A stretch of DNA of 5,214 bases from an uncultured Desulfobulbaceae bacterium (GCA_945787305.1 CALZIH010000218.1:1-5214); one strand, 5' to 3'. Positions 1 to 5,214 are shown, counted from the stretch's first letter. A program made the numbers and translations. Notes: generated from the sequence alone by a model not told the origin.

Positions 1-162
1 TGCCATATCTGCAACATAGAACTTGCCATAGAGAGGGGTAAGGGAAAGCTTTGCGATAGTTGCAAGGAGCCTACCTGCAACAGACATTTATCAAAGCATG
101 AGGTAAAGGAAAATGATTTATACATATGCGCAAAGTGTTTAACAAAATCCACTAATATGTAA
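1..162 (+). CDS. C-terminal part of a protein ending in a FYVE/RING-like zinc finger (5' truncated by window)
   Basis: Frame 1 is open from the first base to TAA at 160-162, giving 53 residues of a gene that starts upstream of the window. Seen directly: eight candidate zinc ligands in the order CxxC, 13 residues, CxxC, 4 residues, CxxH, 13 residues, CxxC, covering residues 1-46 of the fragment, followed by a seven-residue tail. A second His lies four residues after the first. Paired CxxC knuckles in this order are typical of cross-brace, two-zinc treble-clef folds. The spacing of the first six ligands matches, as I recall it, the Rab-effector (rabphilin) type of FYVE finger, and the aromatic-hydrophobic residues before the last CxxC (YICAKCL) also fit. 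The fragment has no signal peptide or membrane segment. The rest of the protein is unseen, so its function is unknown. A RING-, B-box- or other treble-clef finger is equally possible. The coding call is solid; the fold call is moderate. Confidence 0.72.
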   Translation, partial: CHICNIELAIERGKGKLCDSCKEPTCNRHLSKHEVKENDLYICAKCLTKSTNM

Positions 163-281
163 ACAGGTTGAGCCACTTCTCTTCATCACCGCTCCCATTT
201 ATCAGTCATGCCGGCAAGTGGATCGAACTCGAGAAGAAGAGGCTAAATATACACGTCGATAAAGCCGTTTTTAAAGAGTAA
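156..281 (+). pseudogene. Possible coding remnant or very short ORF just upstream of the LysE-type gene
   Basis: Frame 3 is open from 156 to the TAA at 279-281, about 41 codons, with no ATG; TTG at 168 is the only plausible start and lacks a clear ribosome binding site. The last 20 or so codons (from about 210) read as a lysine- and glutamate-rich, soluble-protein-like segment (AGKWIELEKKRLNIHVDKAV), unlike what random AT-rich spacer usually gives. The first half is serine- and proline-rich and looks non-coding. The stop lies one base before the ATG of the exporter gene, an arrangement that would allow translational coupling if it were translated. It may be the 3' stump of a decayed gene, a leader peptide, or chance. 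I do not recognise the sequence. Confidence 0.22.
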
Positions 282-282
282 A

Positions 283-900
283 ATGTTACAGTATTTAACA
301 ATTGGCACAGTACTGGGTTTATCCGCGGGTTTTGCTCCCGGGCCGCTTCTGGCACTCGTCATTTCTGAAACCCTTCAACATGATATTCAATCAGGGATCA
401 AAGTAGCTCTCGCTCCGATTATCACGGATTTACCCATAATCATCTTTACGTTGTTTGTTTTATCAAAGTTATCCAATTTCCATAATATCTTGGGAGTTAT
501 CTCTCTCATGGGTGGGTTCTTTATTTTATTCATGGGTTACGAAAGTATACGCACAGAAGGCATTGACATTAAGGTTGGTGAATCAGAACCGAAATCTTTA
601 ATAAAAGGGGCGTTAACAAATGCTCTTAGCCCTCATCCCTACCTGTTTTGGTTTAGTGTTGGTGCTCCAATAATGACCAAGGCCATGAGCCTGAGTGTCA
701 GTGCTCCCTTGGCCTTTCTCATCAGTTTTTATTCTTTTCTGGTGGGAGCAAAAATAGTGTTGGCTCTATTTATCGGTAAATCCAAATCATTTCTCAGAGG
801 CCGTGTGTACATAAACACCCTTCGCTTTCTAGGTTTGGTACTGTGTTTTTTAGCACTTGTTCTTTTTCATGACGGGTTGAAGTTATTGCAAATACTATAG
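283..900 (+). CDS. LysE/RhtB-family amino acid or small-metabolite exporter
   Basis: The 205-residue product is an inner-membrane protein of the usual LysE/RhtB length (about 200-210 residues). Seen directly: about six hydrophobic segments, roughly residues 4-28, 41-62, 68-87, 117-135, 139-165 and 179-200. The family hallmark GFAPGP (16-21) sits in the first helix, and an N-x-L-S-P-H-P segment (113-119) precedes the fourth, at the place of the conserved NP motif. Known of the family: these proteins export amino acids such as lysine, arginine, homoserine or threonine, or related metabolites, probably by proton antiport. The substrate cannot be read from the sequence. The ATG at 283 is supported by a weak purine-rich site (AAAGAG, 273-278) and by PGP falling at residues 19-21. 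No LysG-type regulator is present in the window. selO starts 42 bases after its stop, on the same strand, so co-transcription is plausible. Confidence 0.85.
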   Translation: MLQYLTIGTVLGLSAGFAPGPLLALVISETLQHDIQSGIKVALAPIITDLPIIIFTLFVLSKLSNFHNILGVISLMGGFFILFMGYESIRTEGIDIKVGESEPKSLIKGALTNALSPHPYLFWFSVGAPIMTKAMSLSVSAPLAFLISFYSFLVGAKIVLALFIGKSKSFLRGRVYINTLRFLGLVLCFLALVLFHDGLKLLQIL

Positions 901-942
901 GCTCCAACCTCATTAAACAGTAACCCACGTTAGAGCAGGCAA

Positions 943-2397
943 ATGAACTTTTCAAACAGTTACGTTAAACTAAGCGATATTTTTTATGAAAAAATCCGGC
1001 CTGCACCTGTTCGGGCACCCCAGCTTTTATTGTGGAATACCAGCCTCGCCAAACAGCTCATGATCCCAAACCAACTGGAACAGGACCAGGATGCCCTGGC
1101 ACAAGTTTTTTCAGGAAACCGTATTCTGCACGGCTCGGAACCTATCGCCCTTGCCTATGCAGGCCATCAGTTTGGCCACTTTGTACCCCAACTCGGGGAC
1201 GGTAGAGCACACCTTCTCGGTGAAGTGCTCGATCAATCCGGTCAAAAGTTCGATATCCAACTCAAAGGTTCCGGGCCTACGAAATTTGCAAGAGGGGGTG
1301 ATGGTCGTTGTGCTGTCGGCCCGGCTGTTCGTGAATTCATCATGAGCGAAGCCATGAACGCTTTAGGCATTCCAACATCACGCTCTTTAGCCGTTGTAAC
1401 AACCGGAGAATCGGTTTTTCGAGATTCCACATTACCAGGCGCTGTCGTAACACGGGTTGCTTCAAGCCACATACGTATTGGGACTTTTCAATTCTTTGCC
1501 GCTCGCGGTGATCATGAATCACTCAAAGTGCTGAGCGACTTCACAATTGAACGTCATTTTCCTGAATTAAGGGAAGAGGGGCCGAACAAATACATCGGCC
1601 TTCTTGATAACGTCATCGAGAGGCAGATTCAACTGGTCGCGGAATGGATGAGAGTTGGCTTTATTCACGGTGTCATGAATACGGATAACACAGCGCTTTC
1701 AGGTGAAACCATTGACTATGGCCCTTGTGCAATGATGGGCAACTTTGACCCGCAGACTGTGTATAGTTCGATTGACACCAATGGACGGTATGCCTTTGGC
1801 AACCAACCTAAAATTGCCCACTGGAATATTGCACGATTTGCTGAGTGTCTATTACCACTCATTGGCGCTGACACCGATAAGGCAATAAAGCAGGTTGAAC
1901 CTCTTATCTCAGAATTTCCTGATCGATTTAATCAGATATATGTTGAAAAATTAGGAAAAAAGCTTGGCCTGACATCTTTTCAACAAGAGGATCAGAAACT
2001 CCTCTTTTCTCTTTTGAACCGACTCAAAGAGCGAAACATGGACTACACCACCTCCTTTGATCTTCTTACCAAATCTTTGATGTCTGAAGCAGCAGCATCT
2101 CAGGCCAAGAATGAATTTGGGGATAGTTTTGAGCTTTGGCAACAACGACTCAGTGAGCAACAGGAAAATTCTCAAAAAATTTATGACCTGATGAGACAAC
2201 ATAATCCTGTAGTAATCCCAAGGAATCACCATGTCGAAGCAGCCATCCAAGAGTGTGAGCAGCACGGCAAGGTTACGTTAGCCGAAAGCTTTCTAAACGT
2301 TCTTCGCTCTCCTTATGAAGAGCTGGCAACAACGTCGCAGTATCAAGACCCGCCAGAGGATGGCGACAAGGATTATCAAACGTTCTGCGGAACGTAA
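943..2397 (+). CDS. selO: SelO/YdiU-family protein adenylyltransferase (pseudokinase AMPylase)
   Basis: The 484-residue length matches bacterial SelO/YdiU (E. coli about 478). SelO has a kinase fold that binds ATP upside down and transfers AMP to Ser, Thr or Tyr of target proteins, linked to oxidative-stress responses. Seen directly: GHQFGHFVPQLGDGRAHLLG (74-93); the ATP-site lysine K108 in QLKGSG; E131 in VREF; R171 and R178 in VTRVASSHIRIG; and HGVMNTDN (242-249) with D248 and N249, then D258 in TIDYG. By motif these match the catalytic Lys, Glu, two Arg, Asp/Asn and metal-binding Asp known from the Pseudomonas syringae SelO structure, so the active site looks intact. The protein ends FCGT, with Cys482 third from the end, where E. 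coli has its redox Cys and animal SelO its selenocysteine. The partner Cys position is occupied by Tyr274, while Cys262 lies nearby. The ATG at 943 has only a weak upstream site (GAG at 933-935, AGG at 937-939). There is no signal peptide, so it should be cytosolic. Confidence 0.95.
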   Translation: MNFSNSYVKLSDIFYEKIRPAPVRAPQLLLWNTSLAKQLMIPNQLEQDQDALAQVFSGNRILHGSEPIALAYAGHQFGHFVPQLGDGRAHLLGEVLDQSGQKFDIQLKGSGPTKFARGGDGRCAVGPAVREFIMSEAMNALGIPTSRSLAVVTTGESVFRDSTLPGAVVTRVASSHIRIGTFQFFAARGDHESLKVLSDFTIERHFPELREEGPNKYIGLLDNVIERQIQLVAEWMRVGFIHGVMNTDNTALSGETIDYGPCAMMGNFDPQTVYSSIDTNGRYAFGNQPKIAHWNIARFAECLLPLIGADTDKAIKQVEPLISEFPDRFNQIYVEKLGKKLGLTSFQQEDQKLLFSLLNRLKERNMDYTTSFDLLTKSLMSEAAASQAKNEFGDSFELWQQRLSEQQENSQKIYDLMRQHNPVVIPRNHHVEAAIQECEQHGKVTLAESFLNVLRSPYEELATTSQYQDPPEDGDKDYQTFCGT

Positions 2398-2448
2398 AAG
2401 AGTCAGTTTCCAGGGGAGCTTGCACACCAATCCGGGAGACAAATTAAC

Positions 2449-2532
2449 TATTTTCTATTTATCTTAATATGAAACAGCGGGTTGAATAGTCATCTATGGC
2501 GAAATAGTATTCTGCCCCCGGTATAGAAAATA
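2449..2532. repeat. 10-bp perfect inverted repeat around a possible promoter
   Basis: TATTTTCTAT at 2449-2458 is the exact reverse complement of ATAGAAAATA at 2523-2532, with 64 bases between the arms. The arms do not extend further in either direction. The interval contains the promoter-like hexamers at 2482-2510, so the arms could be regulator half-sites. They are AT-rich, and chance pairing in a spacer of this length is a real alternative. Confidence 0.35.
2482..2510 (+). promoter_or_regulatory. Possible sigma70-type promoter for the TIR-like gene
   Basis: TTGAAT (2482-2487) and TAGTAT (2505-2510) are separated by exactly 17 bases, the preferred sigma70 spacing; each hexamer matches the consensus at four of six positions. 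Transcription would start near 2517 and give a leader of about 150 bases before the GTG at 2671. There is no extended -10 motif. The call rests on spacing and partial matches only. Confidence 0.28.
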
Positions 2533-2659
2533 AAATCCGTCCACTCGCCAAGTAGGAATGGCTGAGCTTTACTGGTAATCAGCTGATAATTTTGATGTAT
2601 GAGATTTGGTGAGAGGCGCGATCCCAGGGAAAGGAGTTTCTATCAACACCAACGATAAC

Positions 2660-2667
2660 GGGGACGG
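2660..2667 (+). promoter_or_regulatory. Ribosome binding site deciding the GTG start at 2671
   Basis: GGGGACGG lies just upstream of GTG at 2671, with the GGGGA core six bases from the start. An in-frame TAA at 2656-2658 rules out any earlier start. The next in-frame candidate, ATG at 2707, has no purine-rich site at a good distance, so GTG is preferred. Confidence 0.5.
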
Positions 2668-2670
2668 ACA

Positions 2671-3984
2671 GTGAAGAAAACAGACAATACCGATCTCAAT
2701 GCTGGGATGAGACATGGGCGGCGGCAATTGGGCGGTTACCTCAGCTTCGTTTTCGGCTGTCTGTTCGCTATCGCCACGGTATTTGCGTCATTTGCGCTGT
2801 TCGACCGCACAGGCCATTTCTTCACCGAGCTAGTCGTGGCGCTGGTGCTGTTGGTAATAGCCGTCACCCTGCTGGTGATCGCCGAATCCTTTCTGGTGCC
2901 GAGTGCGCGCGAGGTTTTGGCACGCGACCCGCGTACCCCGGTGTTGTTCCTACGCTCATTTAGCGAGGACAAGGAACTCACTTACGATACCATCAGCACC
3001 GGTGAGACGACCACCACCATCTCTGCCAAGGCCGAGGATTTTCTGCTGGCGCTGAACGCAGTCGGGCCACTGGTGACGATTGCCGAGCCGAATCGGGCGG
3101 CACGGCTTGGCCTCCACCCACACGGAGCCTATCGCGACTATGTCGGCGAGGGCGGCTGGCAGACGCGGGTCCAGGAGCTACTTGACCATGCCGGCATGGT
3201 GGTGCTGGCGATCGGTGACTCGCCGGGGATCGAGTGGGAGATTGACCAAGTGCGTCAGCGAATCGGTGCCGAGTCGCTGCTGCTCTATTTACCGCCGCGT
3301 CCTGCCGCTGCCTTCACCCGCAAGGGGCGAACGAAAAAGGAACGGGCCGTCTACGAAAAGTTCAAGCCGCTGATCGAAAAGCACTTTGATCTCGAAATGC
3401 CGCAGTTCAACGAGACGATCTACCTGATCGGGTTCGCTGCGGATGGTCGTGCGGTGATGGCCCCGGATGCGCCGCGCGGCAAATGGTTTTTCACCGAGTA
3501 TAGCCGGGTCGCCAAGACGATTCGTGCGCAGTTGCTGGCGGTGCTCGACGTAGTCAGGCCGGGTGTCGATTTGGACCACTATCAAATTGTCGGCCGTAGT
3601 GGACTATGGACACGAGTTGCCGTCGCTGTGTCGCTGGTGCTGGCAAGCGCTGCACTCGGCCAGGTTTACAATATCGGTGCTTTCCTCCGCACCGCTTTTC
3701 TGGTATACGCACCCGGTATGGCCTGGACAATCGGCTGGGTACTGCTGGCGCGTTACTTCGGACGCGCCTGGGTGTGGGCGATCCCGCTGCTGCTCGGCCT
3801 GGGCTTGCTGTCCAACCTGTTGGGGGTGGCGGCGTTTCATTTTCATTGGCAGGGCACGCTCGCCCTCATAAGATCAGACATCTACGGCCTGCTCATCACG
3901 TTGGTAAACTTCGGCCAGGGCTTGCTGATCCTGGCCCTTGGCATCACGCTGTTGCAACAACGCGCTGACTTGCCAAAAGGCTAA
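2671..3984 (+). CDS. Membrane-anchored protein with a TIR/deoxyribosyltransferase-like cytosolic domain
   Basis: The 437-residue product has two N-terminal membrane helices (about 22-45 and 52-73), a soluble region (about 76-308), and four C-terminal helices (about 312-334, 337-361, 367-390, 403-427). The short basic N-terminus (RHGRRQ) suggests that the soluble region faces the cytosol. Seen in the soluble region: a hydrophobic strand running into FLRSFSED (93-100), resembling the first strand and SxxD of TIR domains; a helix and strand ending in LVTIAEP (134-140); W163 leading an amphipathic helix; MVVLAIG (176-182); then SPGIEWEI (184-191); and the strand LLLYLPP (203-209). The GxxWE pattern recalls the catalytic Glu region of TIR NADases and nucleoside deoxyribosyltransferases, with E190 as the candidate. 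Similar membrane proteins occur in several phyla and, as far as I recall, lack an assigned role. NAD or nucleotide cleavage, or signalling at the membrane, is inference. GC content is far above that of its neighbours, suggesting transfer. The gene call is firm; the function is not. Confidence 0.88.
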   Translation: MKKTDNTDLNAGMRHGRRQLGGYLSFVFGCLFAIATVFASFALFDRTGHFFTELVVALVLLVIAVTLLVIAESFLVPSAREVLARDPRTPVLFLRSFSEDKELTYDTISTGETTTTISAKAEDFLLALNAVGPLVTIAEPNRAARLGLHPHGAYRDYVGEGGWQTRVQELLDHAGMVVLAIGDSPGIEWEIDQVRQRIGAESLLLYLPPRPAAAFTRKGRTKKERAVYEKFKPLIEKHFDLEMPQFNETIYLIGFAADGRAVMAPDAPRGKWFFTEYSRVAKTIRAQLLAVLDVVRPGVDLDHYQIVGRSGLWTRVAVAVSLVLASAALGQVYNIGAFLRTAFLVYAPGMAWTIGWVLLARYFGRAWVWAIPLLLGLGLLSNLLGVAAFHFHWQGTLALIRSDIYGLLITLVNFGQGLLILALGITLLQQRADLPKG

Positions 3985-4035
3985 ACCACAAATGGCCCAA
4001 GGGATCATGCTTATTTTCGCAGATTAGGCTACATT

Positions 4036-4071
4036 AGGGTTTAGCTGATGCACAAACATTTTTTAAACCCT
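4036..4071. repeat. 8-bp inverted repeat in the leader of the aminomutase gene
   Basis: AGGGTTTA (4036-4043) and TAAACCCT (4064-4071) are exact reverse complements with 20 bases between them. They lie 17 bases upstream of the AAAGGA ribosome binding site of the next gene. The right arm is followed by TTCCAAC rather than a run of T, so this is not a standard terminator. It could be an operator or a weak leader hairpin. A direct repeat of ATTAGG (4023-4028 and 4033-4038) overlaps the left arm. Confidence 0.3.
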
Positions 4072-4087
4072 TCCAACAAATAAAAAT

Positions 4088-4093
4088 AAAGGA
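4088..4093 (+). promoter_or_regulatory. Ribosome binding site of the aminomutase gene
   Basis: AAAGGA ends five bases before ATG at 4099 in an otherwise A-rich context. It is the best Shine-Dalgarno match next to a start codon in the window, and it favours this start over the in-frame ATG at 4123. Confidence 0.75.
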
Positions 4094-4098
4094 AAAAA

Positions 4099-5175
4099 AT
4101 GATTGAAGAGTGGCTTGAACAGATGAAAAATCAAGTGAATACACTTGAAGAGCTTAAAAAATATATCAATGTCTCTGATGATGAAAGGGAGGCAATTGAA
4201 ACCTTAAAAACCAAGTGGGGCACAACGCCCTATTTTGCCTCGCTGATGGATAAGGATGATCCTAATTGTCCGATCCGAAAGCAAGTGATCCCATCCTTGA
4301 AGGAGCAGATTAACGAATACGGGATGGAAAACTACCTGGTCTGGAAAGAGAATAGAGCAACCGAAGAAATCCGCCCTGATAGTATAGCCCGCCAGTATCA
4401 TGACCGTGTCGCGTTTACCGTTATGCAGGTTTGCGGCATTTATTGTCGACACTGTTTCCGTAAGGAACTGGTTGTCGATCGGGATCTGCAACTCAATTTT
4501 GATGTTGAGGAAGGCCTGGCCTGGATCGCAGAGCACCCTGAGATTCGCGACGTATTAATTACTGGTGGCGATCCATTGCTTTTGTCGGACGAAAAACTTG
4601 AATACCTGATTGCCAAACTTCGCGAAATGCCACACATCGAAATGATCAGGATTGGCTCCCGGCTGCCAATAGTCCTTCCCCATCGTATTACAGAAGGATT
4701 GAAAAAAGCGATCGGGGGCTTCCACCACGTTCCAGTTTGGATAAATACACAGTGTAACCACCCGAAAGAAATTACCGAAAAAACAGCAAAAGCGGTTTAC
4801 GAACTGATGAGTTGCGGCATCAATGTAGGGAATCAGGCTGTGTTGTTGAAGGGCATCAATGATGATGTGGATACATTCAGAGAATTGCATCAGAAATTAT
4901 TACGCACTCGTATCCGTCCTTACTATGTTTTTTATTGCGAACCAGCTCCGGGAATCGATCATTTTCGTACTCCTGTGGAAAAAGGAGCAGAGTTGATTCG
5001 TGATGCATTACGTGGTCATACTACCGGTCTGGCACAACCTATGTACGTGTTGGCGACTAACATCGGCAAGATCCCATTAATGCCAGACTATTACATAGTT
5101 GATAAGAATAAGAAAGAATACACGGTACGAAATTATAAGGGTGAGATCACCAAAATTCCTAAAATGCCTGACTGA
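4099..5175 (+). CDS. KamA-family radical SAM, PLP-dependent aminomutase of uncertain substrate
   Basis: The 358-residue cytosolic enzyme belongs to the lysine 2,3-aminomutase family, which moves an alpha-amino group to the beta carbon using a 4Fe-4S cluster, SAM and PLP. Seen directly: a charged helical N-terminus (1-100); the cluster motif CGIYCRHCF with C112, C116 and C119; the SAM-binding TGGDPL (155-160); RIGSRLPIVLPHR (184-196); HFRTPVEKG (288-296); LRGHTTG (304-310); and GKIPLMPDYY (323-332), where K324 matches the PLP lysine (Lys337 of Clostridium subterminale KAM). R121 matches Arg134, which holds the substrate carboxylate. The two Asp residues that bind the side-chain amino group of lysine (293 and 330) align with E281 and A319, so lysine is doubtful as substrate. 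The zinc-binding Cys268 aligns with D256, and the C-terminal zinc cysteines are absent, making the protein shorter than clostridial KAM (about 416). EpmB is unlikely given the CRHC cluster sequence. No lysine-fermentation or N-acetyl-beta-lysine (ablB-type) partner is in view. Expect monocistronic expression, although downstream sequence is missing. Confidence 0.92.
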   Translation: MIEEWLEQMKNQVNTLEELKKYINVSDDEREAIETLKTKWGTTPYFASLMDKDDPNCPIRKQVIPSLKEQINEYGMENYLVWKENRATEEIRPDSIARQYHDRVAFTVMQVCGIYCRHCFRKELVVDRDLQLNFDVEEGLAWIAEHPEIRDVLITGGDPLLLSDEKLEYLIAKLREMPHIEMIRIGSRLPIVLPHRITEGLKKAIGGFHHVPVWINTQCNHPKEITEKTAKAVYELMSCGINVGNQAVLLKGINDDVDTFRELHQKLLRTRIRPYYVFYCEPAPGIDHFRTPVEKGAELIRDALRGHTTGLAQPMYVLATNIGKIPLMPDYYIVDKNKKEYTVRNYKGEITKIPKMPD

Positions 5176-5214
5176 AGGCTGGTTTTAAAGAAAAGGGATG
5201 GATTAATTTAATTC

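Larger units (their letters stand above)
2398..2670. other. Intergenic spacer of 273 bases between selO and the TIR-like gene
   Basis: No credible gene is present: the ATG-started frames here are only a few codons long, and frame 1 is stopped by TAA at 2656-2658, just before the next gene. The spacer is AT-rich in its middle part. It contains a possible sigma70-type promoter, a 10-bp inverted repeat around that promoter, a 10-bp palindrome (ATCAGCTGAT, 2578-2587), and a strong AAAGGAG at 2630-2636 with no start codon at a usable distance. No clear rho-independent terminator for selO is visible. Confidence 0.6.

Noticed and set aside
1951..2265. Antisense open frame of about 104 codons within selO
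   Set aside because: It lies wholly opposite a well-conserved gene, has no good ribosome binding site that I can see, and shows no protein motif.
2380..2395. Perfect 6-bp hairpin ACGTTC-TGCG-GAACGT at the end of selO as a terminator
   Set aside because: It lies inside the coding sequence and overlaps the first base of the stop codon. It is followed by AAAAGAGTC, not a T-run. The codons encode the conserved FCGT tail, which explains the sequence.
2578..2587. Palindrome ATCAGCTGAT as an operator
   Set aside because: Only 10 bp with no extension and no second copy in the window. I recognise no known site, so it is not listed as a feature.
2630..2636. AAAGGAG as the ribosome binding site of the TIR-like gene or of an unseen small gene
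   Set aside because: It is 34 bases from the GTG start, and no ATG, GTG or TTG follows at 4-12 bases. An in-frame TAA at 2656-2658 excludes an earlier start for the TIR-like gene.
3080..3968. Long overlapping open frames on both strands within the TIR-like gene
   Set aside because: GC-rich coding DNA commonly opens other frames. These give Arg/Ser/Cys- or Gln-rich low-complexity proteins without recognisable motifs, whereas the main frame has clear helices and domain patterns.
4099..5175. Naming the radical SAM gene kamA/ablA or epmB
   Set aside because: Both lysine-binding aspartates are changed, the zinc site is missing and no ablB-like acetyltransferase is present, so lysine 2,3-aminomutase is not supported. 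The CRHC cluster sequence does not match EpmB.
5176..5214. AT-rich partial palindrome ATTAATTTAAT near the right end as a terminator or operator
   Set aside because: It has an 11-base all-AT sequence with no GC stem, so this is expected from low complexity.

Overview
The window reads almost entirely on the + strand. It holds four complete protein genes, the 3' end of a fifth, and no rRNA, tRNA, CRISPR array or transposase that I can recognise. The gene set is a LysE-type exporter, a SelO/YdiU pseudokinase AMPylase, a membrane protein with a TIR-like cytosolic domain, and a KamA-family radical SAM aminomutase. This fits a Gram-negative bacterium, most likely a proteobacterium in the broad sense, including the former deltaproteobacteria. 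That is inference from gene content only; nothing here fixes the taxon.

Layout. Bases 1-162 are the end of a gene whose last 53 codons encode a compact two-zinc (FYVE/RING-like) finger. Bases 163-282 contain a short open stretch in another frame that looks like a coding remnant and ends one base before the next gene. Bases 283-900 encode a LysE/RhtB-type exporter. After 42 bases comes selO (943-2397). A 273-base AT-rich spacer with a possible sigma70-type promoter and an inverted repeat leads to a GTG-started gene (2671-3984). Its protein has two N-terminal membrane helices, a cytosolic TIR/deoxyribosyltransferase-like domain, and four C-terminal membrane helices. A 114-base spacer with an 8-bp inverted repeat and a good ribosome binding site precedes the aminomutase gene (4099-5175). 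The last 39 bases show nothing.

Base composition is uneven. Hand counts of single 60-base rows give about 30% GC in the exporter, 48% in selO, 58% and 68% in the TIR-like gene, and 33% and 47% in the aminomutase gene. The TIR-like gene therefore looks like a single-gene insertion from a GC-richer source.

The genes do not form an obvious pathway. The exporter and selO may be co-transcribed. The other two have their own spacers and look like independent units. The best candidates for something new are the TIR-like membrane protein, the aminomutase with altered substrate-binding residues, and the FYVE-like finger at the left edge.
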